Part shown: piece by piece, positions 25,709 through 35,033 of the stretch | Position numbering within the stretch: the first letter of the stretch is position 1 | Layout: each line of letters opens with the position of its first letter | Source of the DNA: Sphingobacteriales bacterium | GTDB lineage: Bacteria > Bacteroidota > Bacteroidia > Chitinophagales > Chitinophagaceae | NCBI GenBank assembly: GCA_016200915.1 | Contig: JACQDV010000045.1 | Coordinates: forward strand, 1-64,000 | DNA length: 64,000 nucleotides | Reading direction: 5' to 3' | Notes under the pieces: model-generated | Databases searched by the model: none | What the model was told of the DNA's origin: nothing | The model's input: only the letters and a program-made list of their open reading frames with translations | Program-made: the position numbers and the translations under genes

Positions 25709-26566
25709 ATGCCTAATTATTTATTTGATTCTTTCGACGAAGTTGAAGAAAGCATAAGAACATATGCTCCAAAAGTTATTTATAAGTATCGGGGTGATTG
25801 GAATAATTCATATCACCGGAAAGTTATTACTGAACAATCGCTTTGGTTTGCTTCACCAAAAGAGTTAAATGATGAATACGACATTAGAACACCGATTAAA
25901 TTTGATATTAGCGAAATTGAAAACCCCATATTTTTTGAGAAACTAAAACAATACTATCTGGATAGTAACCCAGGAAAAGGTTTTACTGAACGAGATTTAA
26001 ATGTTATTTGCGAAAATAAACTTGATGAAATCAGACAAAACCCTACACAGTACTTTGAAAAGAATTATAGAGATTTAAGAAGCGGACCCATTTATGAAAG
26101 AGTAGGATTATTTAGTTGTACTTCAGATGAGTTAAATGAATTAATGTGGGCTCATTATGGAAATAGTAACACCGGATTTGTTGTGGGGTTTGATACAGTA
26201 GAGCTATCCAGAAATTTATATTGTAGTATTGGCCCAGTGAAATATAGTGATGAGGTTCCGGTTCATAGTTTTATAACTCCTAGAGTTGAGGGTGATTTTG
26301 ATTCTTTATTTTTAAAGTCGAGAAAATGGAGCTATGAAAAAGAATTTAGATTCATTACTATTGGTGACGATGAAAAAATTGAACGACTAAAGCATTACTC
26401 AAAGGAAAGTATAGTTGAATTTTCACTTGGGACTAAATTTCCTGAAAACTTAAAAAGTGATTTTATAAAAGAAGTTAAAAATATTTTTTCTCCCGAAATT
26501 CCTATTTTCCAGGTAAGTCCAGCAGTTGGAGGATACGGATTGATTAAAAGAGAAATCAGTTTGTAG
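25709..26566 (+). CDS. DUF2971 domain protein
   Basis: 285 residues, soluble, no signal. Family blocks visible: VIYKYR (24-29), SLWFASPKELNDEYD (about 45-59), VGLFSCTSDELNELMWAHYGNSNTGFVVGFD (about 131-161) and WSYEKEFRFI (about 208-217). DUF2971 proteins are widespread, of unknown function, and sometimes accompany defence or mobile genes. Nothing nearby suggests a partner here. Translated codon use is AT-richer than neighbours (many Asn, Lys, Phe), hinting at transfer, but this is impression only. Confidence 0.8.
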   Translation: MPNYLFDSFDEVEESIRTYAPKVIYKYRGDWNNSYHRKVITEQSLWFASPKELNDEYDIRTPIKFDISEIENPIFFEKLKQYYLDSNPGKGFTERDLNVICENKLDEIRQNPTQYFEKNYRDLRSGPIYERVGLFSCTSDELNELMWAHYGNSNTGFVVGFDTVELSRNLYCSIGPVKYSDEVPVHSFITPRVEGDFDSLFLKSRKWSYEKEFRFITIGDDEKIERLKHYSKESIVEFSLGTKFPENLKSDFIKEVKNIFSPEIPIFQVSPAVGGYGLIKREISL

Positions 26567-26584
26567 TATATCTAAAATAATAGA

Positions 26585-28024
26585 CTACATCATCTTCTTC
26601 ACCAATTTCCCCAGCATCATCAATCCATAATCCATATCATCGTTAAACGGTTTGCCATAACTGATGCGGATGAAATTATTGTAATTGCAGCAGGCAGAAA
26701 ATATCTTTCCCGGTACAACAGATATATGATGATGAATAGCTTCGTTTCTTAATTTCACTGCATTCACTTTCCTGGGTAATTCAATCCACAATACAAATCC
26801 TCCCTGTGGTCTTGATATTTTAGTTCCTTCAGGAAAATATTCAATGATGGCCTGTGTGTATTTCAAACATTGTGTGTGTAATGCTTTGCGCAGGTTCTTT
26901 AAATGATATTCGTAACGTCCTTTACTTAAGAAGTGTGCTACGGCTGCTTGTGTCAGTGAAGGCGAACTGATATCACTGATGCGTTTGATTTCTTTTACAG
27001 CATCAATAAACTTTCCTGGTATAGTCCAGCCGATGCGGTATCCAGGTGCTAATGATTTAGATAACGATGCACAATGCATCACCAAACCTTTGGTGTCATA
27101 ATATTTGCAGGTACGAGGACGACTCTTGCCAAAATATAATTCACCATAAATATCATCTTCAATCAAAGGGATATTATGTTTGGTAATTACTTCCACCAGT
27201 TTCTTTTTATTTTCTTCGGGCATACAACTGCCGGTGGGATTATTAAAGTTGGGAATAACAATACAGGCTTTCACATTCAGTTTGGTAATAGAACTTTCCA
27301 AACAATCAATATCCAAACCTGTTACCTGGTTACTGGAGATCTCCACCACTTTCAAACCCATGCTTTCGATGGATTGTAAAATTCCAAAGTAGTTGGGGCT
27401 TTCTACTGCTACAGTATCTCCCGGTTGTGTAACAGCTCTTAAACATAAATTAATTGCTTCCAAACAACCGGATGTAATAATGATATCATCAGGTTTAAAC
27501 TTTCCTCCCCAGTTGAAAGCCAGTTTGGCAATCTGTTTTCTTAATTCAATATTTCCCTGTGTATTTTCATAACTGATGCAATGGTCTTTGCTTTGGCGCA
27601 AAGCTTCCATCACTGATTTATTCAGTTTGGCGGATGGTAATAAAGAAGGATCCGGTGCAGCAATGGCAAAATTCATTTTTATATGCGAAGTGATATCACC
27701 ATAAATAGAAGCAATGGTTTCCTTTACACTTACTTCGCTGGAGATGGGTTGCGGCAGAATGGTTTTTGGTAAATCAGGAAAACGTTTAAAATTAAAGCGT
27801 ACATAATAACCACTCTTTGGTCTTGATTCAATTAATCCTTTTCCTTCCAGATGATAATAAGCCTGGAAAGCAGTGCCCATGCTGATGCCATATTCTTCAC
27901 TCAGCATTCTTACAGATGGCAGCTTGTCTCCAATGCGGAGCACATCTTCACTAATCATTTTCTCTATACCATCGGCAACCTGTAAATATAGATGGTCGTC
28001 GGGTGAAAATTTTGTTGTACGCAT
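26585..28024 (-). CDS. MocR-type GntR regulator with aminotransferase domain
   Basis: 479 residues: N-terminal GntR winged helix (about 10-75; HLYLQVADGIEKMISEDVLRIGDKLPSVRMLSEEYGIS), linker, then a fold-type I aminotransferase domain with the PLP lysine in CASLSKSLAPGYRIGW. MocR proteins sense PLP-amino compounds. It faces a PLP-dependent decarboxylase and an EamA transporter across 624 nt, so it may regulate them and itself. Candidate operator repeats lie at 28237-28305. Confidence 0.9.
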   Translation of the reverse strand: MRTTKFSPDDHLYLQVADGIEKMISEDVLRIGDKLPSVRMLSEEYGISMGTAFQAYYHLEGKGLIESRPKSGYYVRFNFKRFPDLPKTILPQPISSEVSVKETIASIYGDITSHIKMNFAIAAPDPSLLPSAKLNKSVMEALRQSKDHCISYENTQGNIELRKQIAKLAFNWGGKFKPDDIIITSGCLEAINLCLRAVTQPGDTVAVESPNYFGILQSIESMGLKVVEISSNQVTGLDIDCLESSITKLNVKACIVIPNFNNPTGSCMPEENKKKLVEVITKHNIPLIEDDIYGELYFGKSRPRTCKYYDTKGLVMHCASLSKSLAPGYRIGWTIPGKFIDAVKEIKRISDISSPSLTQAAVAHFLSKGRYEYHLKNLRKALHTQCLKYTQAIIEYFPEGTKISRPQGGFVLWIELPRKVNAVKLRNEAIHHHISVVPGKIFSACCNYNNFIRISYGKPFNDDMDYGLMMLGKLVKKMM

Positions 28025-28648
28025 AATGTTGTTTTTGCCTCATCCTCATTCCTTCTCCCGGAGGAGAAGGATGGTGCTTAAGTGCTTATTCGAACTTATT
28101 GTTCTTCCATATCAGCATTTGTACAGTGTTGGACTATTGATGATATGTTAGTACAGTTGTCAGTTATTTTTCTTTTGCCTGGCCTCCCTCTCTGCAGAAG
28201 AGGGAACGAGGGTGAGGTGTTAAAAAATCTGATATAGTCAAAAATACAAAAACTGAATCTGTTTTAGTGTATTTTTTTTAGACATTTTTGTATCGTCAAA
28301 AAATAATCACTCCCGTGATTAGCAAGAAACAGGTTGACCAACTATTTTCTTCTTGTGAATTTTGATAAACGATTTAAACGATTGCCGGAATTGCTGAATG
28401 AAAAATAGTTCTTGTTGCGAAGTATTATTGCCACCAAGGCACTAAGGCACGAAGCAGCAAAATGAACTCTATGTCAGGCTGAACTTGTAGAAGCCCTGAT
28501 GAACATTTGTACTAATGCTCAACTATACTTCGACAAGCTCAGTATGACAGCTGTGATGAACTGATGCGTAGTGTTCCAGAACGTACAAGAGTGCGACGCA
28601 ACAAAAGTTGATAAGAAATAAAATTGCTTGTTACATAAAAAGAATTAT
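28025..28648. other. Long divergent intergenic region with repeats
   Basis: No gene. It holds palindrome repeats at 28036-28075 (CTTCTCCCGGAGGAGAAGG core) and 28180-28218 (CTCCCTCTCTGCAGAAGAGGG then GAGGGTGAGG), related to the one inside cobA. It also holds the candidate MocR operator at 28237-28305, a GCCACCAAGGCACTAAGGC stretch at 28430-28450, a CTTCGACAAGCTCAGTATGAC stretch near 28510-28531, and an AACGTACAAGAGTGCGACGC repeat at 28573-28613. Confidence 0.55.
28237..28305. promoter_or_regulatory. Candidate MocR operator
   Basis: Inverted arms ATACAAAAA (28244-28252) and TTTTTGTAT (28285-28293), 41 nt centre to centre (about four helical turns), combined with direct repeats GTCAAAAATA (28237) and GTCAAAAAATA (28295). 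MocR dimers are known to bind paired sites across several turns upstream of their own and a divergent gene. Assignment is inference. Confidence 0.4.
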
Positions 28649-30118
28649 ATGCTGGATTTAAACACAACTGTATTAGAAGAGACAATTGACCCGAATAATT
28701 GGGAGGAACTTCGTGCAACGGGACATCGTATGCTGGATGATATGATTAATTATATACAGCAATCGGGTGACAGAAAAGTGTGGCAACCGATTCCTGCTGC
28801 AGTAAAACAGGAATTGAATACTGTAGCTCCACAAGGAGAAAGTGATTTGAAGGAAGTGTATGCATCCTTTCAGCAAAATGTATTGCCGTATGCATTAGGC
28901 AATACGCATCCAAGATTTTGGGGTTGGGTATGTGGTGGTGGTTCTGCAACGGGAATGTTAGCAGATATGTTAGCCGGTGCAATGAATGCTTCTCCTTCGT
29001 TTGGAGAACATGCAGCGAATTATGTAGAGAAGCAAGTGCTTGACTGGACAAAAGAAATGTATGGATTTCCAAAGAGCAGTTCAGGTATATTGACAACAGG
29101 TGCATCATTAGCCAACATATTAGCATTAACAACAGCAAGAAATTTTTTTAATGCAGCGATACGAAAGAAAGGCATAAGAAACTTAGATGGGCAATTAGTA
29201 GTGTACGCATCAACAGAAACACATAGCTGTTTACAGAAAGCGGTGGAGCTATTGGGCATTGGTAGCGAACATTTAAGAAAGATAGCAGTGGACGAAAATT
29301 ATCAGCTGAGAATTGATTTGTTAGAAGAACAATTGAAGCAAGACAAGACCAATGGCTTCCTGCCTTTTTGTATCGTAGGCAATGCAGGAACTGTAAACAC
29401 TGGTGCGATTGATGATTTGGAAATTATTGCAGCGATTGCAAAAAGAGAAGGTATGTGGTTTCATATTGATGGTGCATTTGGTGCAGTACCAAAATTATTA
29501 CCTGAATACACCGAGCGGTTAAAAGGAGTGGAGCTGGCAGATAGTTTGGCTTTTGATTATCACAAATGGTTTTATGTGAATTATGATGTAGGCGGAGTAC
29601 TGATTAAAAATGCACAGGCACATAAAGAAGCGTTTGAAATAAATGCCAATTACCTGGCACATCATGAAAGAGGAATTATTGCCGGTGAGTTAAACTATAA
29701 TCATTTAGGGATTGAATTGTCGAGAGGATTTCGTGCATTAAAAGTGTGGATGATTTTAAAAGAGCAGGGAGTAGAAAAGTATCGACGTATGGTGCGACAG
29801 AATATTCAACAGGCAAATTATTTAGCTGAGCTGGTGAATGGCAATGCTTCATTGCAACTGATGGCGCCGGTGCCGATGAATATTGTGAATTTCAGATTTT
29901 ATAGAGATGGACTTAGTAATGATGAATTGAATACACTGAATAAAGAAATATTAATGCAGTTGCATGAGTCGGGAATAGCAGCACCATCCTTTACCATTTT
30001 GAAAGGAGCATATGTGATAAGAGTAGCCATCACCAATCACAGAAGTAAAGCAGAAGATTTTGACATATTAGTAAACGAAGTTCAACGATTAGGAGAACGG
30101 ATTTTAAACAGGAATTAA
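28649..30118 (+). CDS. PLP-dependent aromatic/amino-acid decarboxylase
   Basis: 489 residues from ATG 28649 (a TTG 21 nt upstream is in frame but less likely). Group II decarboxylase fold: HPRFWGWVCGGGSATGMLADML near 90, HIDGAFGA near 277, PLP lysine Lys306 in DYHKWFYVNYDVG, and RGFRALKVWMILKEQG near 355. Closest in pattern to aromatic-L-amino-acid/tyrosine/tryptophan decarboxylases, but the substrate is not determined. The following EamA exporter starts 1 nt after its stop, so product export is plausible. Confidence 0.85.
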   Translation: MLDLNTTVLEETIDPNNWEELRATGHRMLDDMINYIQQSGDRKVWQPIPAAVKQELNTVAPQGESDLKEVYASFQQNVLPYALGNTHPRFWGWVCGGGSATGMLADMLAGAMNASPSFGEHAANYVEKQVLDWTKEMYGFPKSSSGILTTGASLANILALTTARNFFNAAIRKKGIRNLDGQLVVYASTETHSCLQKAVELLGIGSEHLRKIAVDENYQLRIDLLEEQLKQDKTNGFLPFCIVGNAGTVNTGAIDDLEIIAAIAKREGMWFHIDGAFGAVPKLLPEYTERLKGVELADSLAFDYHKWFYVNYDVGGVLIKNAQAHKEAFEINANYLAHHERGIIAGELNYNHLGIELSRGFRALKVWMILKEQGVEKYRRMVRQNIQQANYLAELVNGNASLQLMAPVPMNIVNFRFYRDGLSNDELNTLNKEILMQLHESGIAAPSFTILKGAYVIRVAITNHRSKAEDFDILVNEVQRLGERILNRN

Positions 30119-30119
30119 C

Positions 30120-31019
30120 ATGAGCAGAAAAGAATTAAACAGGGCATACATCGCATTAGGATTAGTCAGTTTTTTTTGGGGAACAACTTTTATCGCATCA
30201 AGAATAGGAGCACAACACATGCCCGGTTTATTCCTGTCTGCGGTACGGCAATTTTCTTCCGGGTTTTTAATGGTGAGTTTCTTTTTATTAAAAGGATATA
30301 AACTGCCGGACTGGAAAAGCTTAAAACAAATCACCATACAAGGCATCTTCTTATTATCACTCGCCAACGGCTTACTCACCTGGGCATTAGAATATATTAA
30401 CAGCGGATTTGCTGCTATTATCTCAGCAACAGTTCCTTTGTTTGTAACACTCTTTAGTGTTTGGCTTTTGCGTAATGCAAAGCTGACGCTCTGGATGATT
30501 GTTGGATTGGTAATTGGTTTTGCAGGCGTGGTACTTATTTTTTACGATTATCTCAACCAGCTTCAGGGCAAGCCCGTTGCATTTGGAATTGTACTGGCCT
30601 TCCTCTCTGTTTTAGCATGGACGTTTGGAACAGTATATACATCCCGGCTAAAACCGGCAACGGATATTTTATTCAGTGTAGGCTTACAAATGCTGATTGC
30701 GGGAATTGTAACAATGATTTTCTGTTTTGCAACCGGTAAATACGTTGATCTTTCAGATATAGGCTCTGCTGCATGGATGGCACTGATCTATCTTATTTTC
30801 TTCGGTTCACTGCTGGCTTATTCAGCCTATGTATTTGCTATTAGTAAACTGCCGCCAACGTTTGTTTCTATTTATGCTTATATCAACCCAATTGTGGCTG
30901 TATTCTTTGGCTGGTTGTTGTTGCATGAAAGTGTAAACTCCGGAATGTTGCTGGGAAGTTTGGTTACACTGGGTGGTGTGTACATGGTGAATCGTGAATA
31001 CAAAAAACAAAAAGCATGA
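30120..31019 (+). CDS. EamA/DMT-family transporter
   Basis: 299 residues, ten hydrophobic helices in two EamA repeats: ALGLVSFFWGTTFIASRIG at the start and a second repeat from VLAFLSVLAWTFGTVYTSRL near 155, with PIVAVFFGWLLLHESV near 258. Typical metabolite exporter of the inner membrane. Coupled to the decarboxylase (1-nt gap) and to the next GNAT (4-nt overlap). Confidence 0.88.
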   Translation: MSRKELNRAYIALGLVSFFWGTTFIASRIGAQHMPGLFLSAVRQFSSGFLMVSFFLLKGYKLPDWKSLKQITIQGIFLLSLANGLLTWALEYINSGFAAIISATVPLFVTLFSVWLLRNAKLTLWMIVGLVIGFAGVVLIFYDYLNQLQGKPVAFGIVLAFLSVLAWTFGTVYTSRLKPATDILFSVGLQMLIAGIVTMIFCFATGKYVDLSDIGSAAWMALIYLIFFGSLLAYSAYVFAISKLPPTFVSIYAYINPIVAVFFGWLLLHESVNSGMLLGSLVTLGGVYMVNREYKKQKA

Positions 31020-31534
31020 ACAAAGTAAAGATAATAGACTATCAGCCGGAGCATCAGCACTATTTTGAATTTTTCAACCGTAGCTGGATTGAAAAATATT
31101 TTGAAATGGAAGCACTGGATGAATATGTGTTGACGAATCCGCAGGAAGCAATTATTGAACGTGGTGGTGCAATACTGATGTCAACTTATGAAGGTTACCT
31201 GGCAGGAACTGTGGCGTTGATTAAAATGGATGACACTACATATGAATTTGCAAAGATGGCGGTGCATGAAAATTTTCATCGCAAAGGAATTGCGGAGGAA
31301 CTGAGTTACGCTGCTTTTAAAAAAGCATACGAATTGGGTGCTGAAACAATTGTGCTGTACACCAACAGTGTGCTGCAGCCTGCAATCCGTTTGTATGAAA
31401 AGTTAGGATTTCAGCATGAGGCAATAGAACATGCAGATTATAAAAGAGCGAATGTAAAGATGAGTATCAGTATGAGCCGGATTTTAAAAGATACATTGTT
31501 CTTTACGTTTACTACACAGGAAATAACTCTCTAA
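31016..31534 (+). CDS. GNAT-family N-acetyltransferase
   Basis: 172 residues. The acetyl-CoA binding segment is FAKMAVHENFHRKGIAEELSYAAFKKA (about 76-102), followed by LYTNSVLQPAIRLYEKLGFQHEAIE. Overlaps the EamA gene by 4 nt (ATGA). Substrate unknown; in this operon it might acetylate an amine produced by the decarboxylase (inference). Confidence 0.85.
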   Translation: MNKVKIIDYQPEHQHYFEFFNRSWIEKYFEMEALDEYVLTNPQEAIIERGGAILMSTYEGYLAGTVALIKMDDTTYEFAKMAVHENFHRKGIAEELSYAAFKKAYELGAETIVLYTNSVLQPAIRLYEKLGFQHEAIEHADYKRANVKMSISMSRILKDTLFFTFTTQEITL

Positions 31535-31545
31535 AAAAAAAAAAA

Positions 31546-32124
31546 ATGAAAAAAGCAGTTATTGTAGCATTTGACAAGTTTACTGATGTTGATATTTTTC
31601 TGGCCTGGGATTTACTTAACCGTGTTCGGTTCAGAGATAAAGAATTTGTAGTGAAGATTGTGGGTACAGAACAATACCATACTTCTATCAATGGAATTAA
31701 GCTGGAGATGAATGGAACTATAGAAGAATGTAATGATGCTGATTTGGTATTCTTTGGCAGCGGTGCCGGTGCAAGAGCGGTTATAAAAGATGAAACTTAT
31801 TTAAAAAGATTTAATCTCAATCCTGATAAACAGTTAATCTGTTCTATATGTTCCGGTGCATTAATCATTGCGGCATTGGGTTATTTAAAAGGCAAATCTG
31901 CCATTACTTATCCAACAGTTTATGAGTTGCTGAGAACTTATGATGTGGAAGTGCTGGAAGATAAACACCTGGTTACTCATGGAAATATTGGTACAGCAGC
32001 CGGCTGTTTGGCAGCAGTTGATTTAGTGGGCTGGGCTATTGAAAGATTGTATAATGAAAAAGTGAGAGAGGATGTAATTGCTTCAGTGCTGCCTGTGGGA
32101 CAAGGACAGGTTTGTATTTATTAA
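31546..32124 (+). CDS. DJ-1/PfpI-family protein
   Basis: 192 residues of the class I glutamine-amidotransferase-like fold. The nucleophile elbow is ICSICSGALIIAALG with the conserved Cys102; Glu/Asp near residue 16 (TDVDIF) is the usual partner. Family members are glyoxalases, chaperones or regulators; the activity here is not deducible. Preceded by a run of 14 A (31533-31546) that includes the first base of its ATG. Confidence 0.85.
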   Translation: MKKAVIVAFDKFTDVDIFLAWDLLNRVRFRDKEFVVKIVGTEQYHTSINGIKLEMNGTIEECNDADLVFFGSGAGARAVIKDETYLKRFNLNPDKQLICSICSGALIIAALGYLKGKSAITYPTVYELLRTYDVEVLEDKHLVTHGNIGTAAGCLAAVDLVGWAIERLYNEKVREDVIASVLPVGQGQVCIY

Positions 32125-32148
32125 TTCAAAGTAAAAAGTCAAAAATCG

Positions 32149-32724
32149 ATGGCGATAAGAATTATAAAAGCAACGGTTAATGAAGCGAATGATATTGCAA
32201 CAACAGGCAGGCAATCTTTTTATGATGCTTTTCATTCCATTTTTATACGCAAGGATGAATTGCAGAAATATTTGGACACCAACTATGATGTATTCAAACT
32301 GAGAAACAGTATTGAAAATTCCAATAACCTGTTCTTTGTTGCTTATGATGATGATACGCCAATTGGTTTTGCTAAACTAAAACAGCAATCGAGGCATCAG
32401 CAAATACAATCAGCCAAACAAATAGAGTTACAAAAAATATATGTGCTGAAAGAATATCATGGAACCGGTATATCGCAAACCTTGCTGAGTAAAGTGATGG
32501 ATGCGGCTAATGAACTTCAGCCGGATATTGTTTGGCTTAATGTGCATGTGGGCAATACAAAAGCAAGACGCTTTTATGAAAAGAACGGGTTCAGCATCGT
32601 GGGAAAGCATTATTACATCATCGGCACTCAAAAGTTTGAATTTGATTTAATGACAATTACGGTGGGTCACACCACACATGAATTTAAAACTATCACTGAG
32701 CCTGCCGGGGTGGCTCACCGTTAA
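32149..32724 (+). CDS. GNAT-family N-acetyltransferase
   Basis: 191 residues. Acetyl-CoA motif A is LQKIYVLKEYHGTGISQTLLSKVMDAA (about 93-119), followed by WLNVHVGNTKARRFYEKNGFSIVGKHYYIIG. A different subfamily from the GNAT at 31016. Its start follows a short 7-nt-period spacer (32126-32146). The C-terminal tail (about 178-191) is proline/histidine-containing and untypical. Substrate unknown. Confidence 0.85.
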   Translation: MAIRIIKATVNEANDIATTGRQSFYDAFHSIFIRKDELQKYLDTNYDVFKLRNSIENSNNLFFVAYDDDTPIGFAKLKQQSRHQQIQSAKQIELQKIYVLKEYHGTGISQTLLSKVMDAANELQPDIVWLNVHVGNTKARRFYEKNGFSIVGKHYYIIGTQKFEFDLMTITVGHTTHEFKTITEPAGVAHR

Positions 32725-32752
32725 GAATATTTTAAACAGTAAAAAATAATTT

Positions 32753-33817
32753 ATGCAGCTCACACAGGATTTTATTGTAAGAAAAATACGAAAATCAAGG
32801 GTAAATGAAGTTGACTTTACCAAACTGGAGTTTGGTAAGTACGTGTCAGACCACATGCTGGTTTGTGATTTTTATGATGGCGAATGGCAAACACCACAAC
32901 TTGTTCCTTTTGCTAATCTTTCTTTAAGTCCTGCCACACTGGCTTTACATTATGGTCAGTCAGTGTTTGAAGGAATGAAAGCATTTCGTATGAAAGATGG
33001 TTCTGTCAACATCTTTCGTATGGAGAAACATTATGAACGTTTGGTGAAATCATTAGACAGAATGTGCATGCAGGTTCCTCCCAAAGAAGTATTTGCAGAA
33101 GGATTGACAGAATTGGTGAAGCTGGATAATAACTGGGTTCCTAATGAAGATGGTTCTTCACTGTATATCCGTCCATTTGTATTTGCCAGTGAAGCAAGGT
33201 ATGGAGTTAAAGTTTCAGATGAATATCGTTTTATCATTTTCTCTGGTCCCGTTGGTCCGTATTATGCCCAACCATTAAGAGTAAAAGTAGAAAGAGAATT
33301 TATCCGTGCGGGAAGAGGCGGAACAGGTTATGCAAAATGTGCGGGTAACTATGGTGGCGCATTTTATCCAACACAATTAGCAAGAGCAAATGGTTTTGAT
33401 CAGGTATTGTGGACGGATGCAAGAGAGAATAAATACATTGAAGAATCAGGAACGATGAATGTAATGTTTGTAATAGATGGTAAGTTGGTTACGCCTGCTT
33501 TATCCGATTCTATTCTCGATGGTGTTACAAGAGATTCATTAATTCAGTTGGCAAAAGAAAGAGGAGTGGAAGTTGAGGAAAGAAGAATCAGTACCGATGA
33601 ATTAGAATCATCTTTCAGAAATAATTTAATTACCGAAGCATTTGGCGCAGGTACTGCAGCAGTAGTAGCGCCTATCAATTTAATTCATATTGATGGCGTG
33701 GATTATAAATTACCTTTTTATACAGTAAACAGTTTAATGAACCAGTTAAAACAACAACTGGAGGACATCCGCACCGGAAGAGTAGCTGATGTGCATGGCT
33801 GGAACTGTAAAATTTAA
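32753..33817 (+). CDS. ilvE: Branched-chain amino-acid aminotransferase
   Basis: 354 residues, fold-type IV PLP enzyme. Substrate-binding LHYGQSVFEGMKAFR near 62-76, PLP lysine in GTGYAKCAGNYGGA near 185-198, and class IV signature KYIEESGTMNVMFV near 222-235. Final step of Leu/Ile/Val synthesis and first of their breakdown. Followed by a terminator shared with convergent guaC. Confidence 0.93.
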   Translation: MQLTQDFIVRKIRKSRVNEVDFTKLEFGKYVSDHMLVCDFYDGEWQTPQLVPFANLSLSPATLALHYGQSVFEGMKAFRMKDGSVNIFRMEKHYERLVKSLDRMCMQVPPKEVFAEGLTELVKLDNNWVPNEDGSSLYIRPFVFASEARYGVKVSDEYRFIIFSGPVGPYYAQPLRVKVEREFIRAGRGGTGYAKCAGNYGGAFYPTQLARANGFDQVLWTDARENKYIEESGTMNVMFVIDGKLVTPALSDSILDGVTRDSLIQLAKERGVEVEERRISTDELESSFRNNLITEAFGAGTAAVVAPINLIHIDGVDYKLPFYTVNSLMNQLKQQLEDIRTGRVADVHGWNCKI

Positions 33818-33851
33818 TAAGAGCTGTTGTTTATTTTTAGTCAATAAGAAA

Positions 33852-33883
33852 CGGGGCCTTTTTTTAAGGGCCCTTATTTTATT
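33852..33883. terminator. Terminator between ilvE and guaC
   Basis: GGGGCCTT / AAGGGCCC hairpin (one bulge) flanked by T-rich sequence on the plus strand (TTATTTTATT) and A-rich on the left. It lies between two convergent genes and probably ends ilvE; its right edge touches the guaC stop codon. Confidence 0.5.
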
Positions 33884-34919
33884 CACTGAACCATTCGTTG
33901 TGTTGCTCCTGCACACGAATAAATGTAGTACGCTTGGTTAATTCTTTCAATGATTTTGCACCAACATAAGTACAGGTAGAACGTATGCCACCTAAAATAT
34001 CGGAAAGGGTATTAATAACAGCGCCACGATATTTTACTTTTACTGTTTTTCCTTCTGATGCACGATATTCAGCTACACCACCGGCATATTTATTCATAGC
34101 CGTTTCAGAACTCATGCCATAGAACAAACGATATTTCACACCATCTTTCTCTACTAACTCACCACCGCTTTCATCATGTCCTGCTAACATACCACCTAAC
34201 ATAACAAAATCAGCACCACCTCCAAATGCTTTAGCAACATCACCAGGTACTTTACAACCACCATCTGAAATAATTTGTCCGCCTAATCCATGTGCAGCAT
34301 CCGCACATTCAATGATAGCAGAGAGTTGAGGATAGCCAACACCTGTTTTCACTCTTGTTGTACAAACGGATCCGGGACCAATACCAACTTTAATCATATC
34401 AGCACCGGCTAATAATAATTCTTCCACCATTTCACCAGTTACTACATTGCCTGCAATAATTACTTTACCCGGATGTTTATCTCTTGTCTTTTTTACAAAC
34501 GATACAAACTTTTCAGAATAACCATTAGCAACATCAATACAAATAAACCGCAAAGAAGTATTCTCAGTAAGAATGGTGTCTAATTTTTCTCCATCCTGTT
34601 TAGAAGTTCCTGTACTTACAGCGATGTATTCAGTGACATTATTGCCACTGTCATTAATAAACGATTTCCATTGTGCAGGAGTATAATGTTTATGTACTGC
34701 AGTGAATAATTGTTCTGATGCCAATGCTGTTGCCATTTCAAATGTTCCCACAGTATCCATATTAGCAGCCATTACAGGAATCCCTTCCCAGTCTTTGCCT
34801 CCATGCATAAATTTAAATTTCCTCATCAGCGAAACTTCTGAACGGGATGAAAGGGTAGAACGTTTAGGGCGGATCATCACATCTTTAAATCCTAATTTTA
34901 TATCTGATTCAATACGCAT
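33879..34919 (-). CDS. guaC: GMP reductase
   Basis: 346 residues, IMPDH/GMPR TIM barrel without CBS domains. Catalytic-loop motif [21 protein letters not shown] near 175-195, phosphate-binding [27 protein letters not shown] near 215-241, and start [23 protein letters not shown] typical of GuaC. Converts GMP to IMP with NADPH in purine salvage. Own promoter at 34941-34974. Confidence 0.93.
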   Translation of the reverse strand: MRIESDIKLGFKDVMIRPKRSTLSSRSEVSLMRKFKFMHGGKDWEGIPVMAANMDTVGTFEMATALASEQLFTAVHKHYTPAQWKSFINDSGNNVTEYIAVSTGTSKQDGEKLDTILTENTSLRFICIDVANGYSEKFVSFVKKTRDKHPGKVIIAGNVVTGEMVEELLLAGADMIKVGIGPGSVCTTRVKTGVGYPQLSAIIECADAAHGLGGQIISDGGCKVPGDVAKAFGGGADFVMLGGMLAGHDESGGELVEKDGVKYRLFYGMSSETAMNKYAGGVAEYRASEGKTVKVKYRGAVINTLSDILGGIRSTCTYVGAKSLKELTKRTTFIRVQEQHNEWFSE

Positions 34920-34940
34920 AATTATATTTTTTCAAACGGT

Positions 34941-34974
34941 GAAAGATAGCTAAACACTCAATTGAGTAATCAAA
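34941..34974 (-). promoter_or_regulatory. Promoter of guaC
   Basis: Minus strand TTTG (34974-34971), 22-nt spacer, TATCTTTC (34948-34941; one mismatch from TAnnTTTG), 21 nt before the ATG. Confidence 0.5.
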
Positions 34975-34985
34975 AAATTATGAAC

Positions 34986-35019
34986 ATAAAATAGCCAGTG
35001 CTTTAGTAACACTGGCTAT
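34986..35019 (-). terminator. Terminator of the aminotransferase gene
   Basis: Perfect 10-bp stem ATAGCCAGTG/CACTGGCTAT with a 9-nt loop, followed on the minus strand by TTTATGTT. Lies 15 nt after the stop of the upstream aminotransferase gene. Confidence 0.75.
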
Positions 35020-35033
35020 GAGTAATATTAATT

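Noticed and set aside
28628-28648. TTG start of the decarboxylase
   Set aside because: ATG 28649 gives the natural N-terminus; TTG adds seven residues without support.
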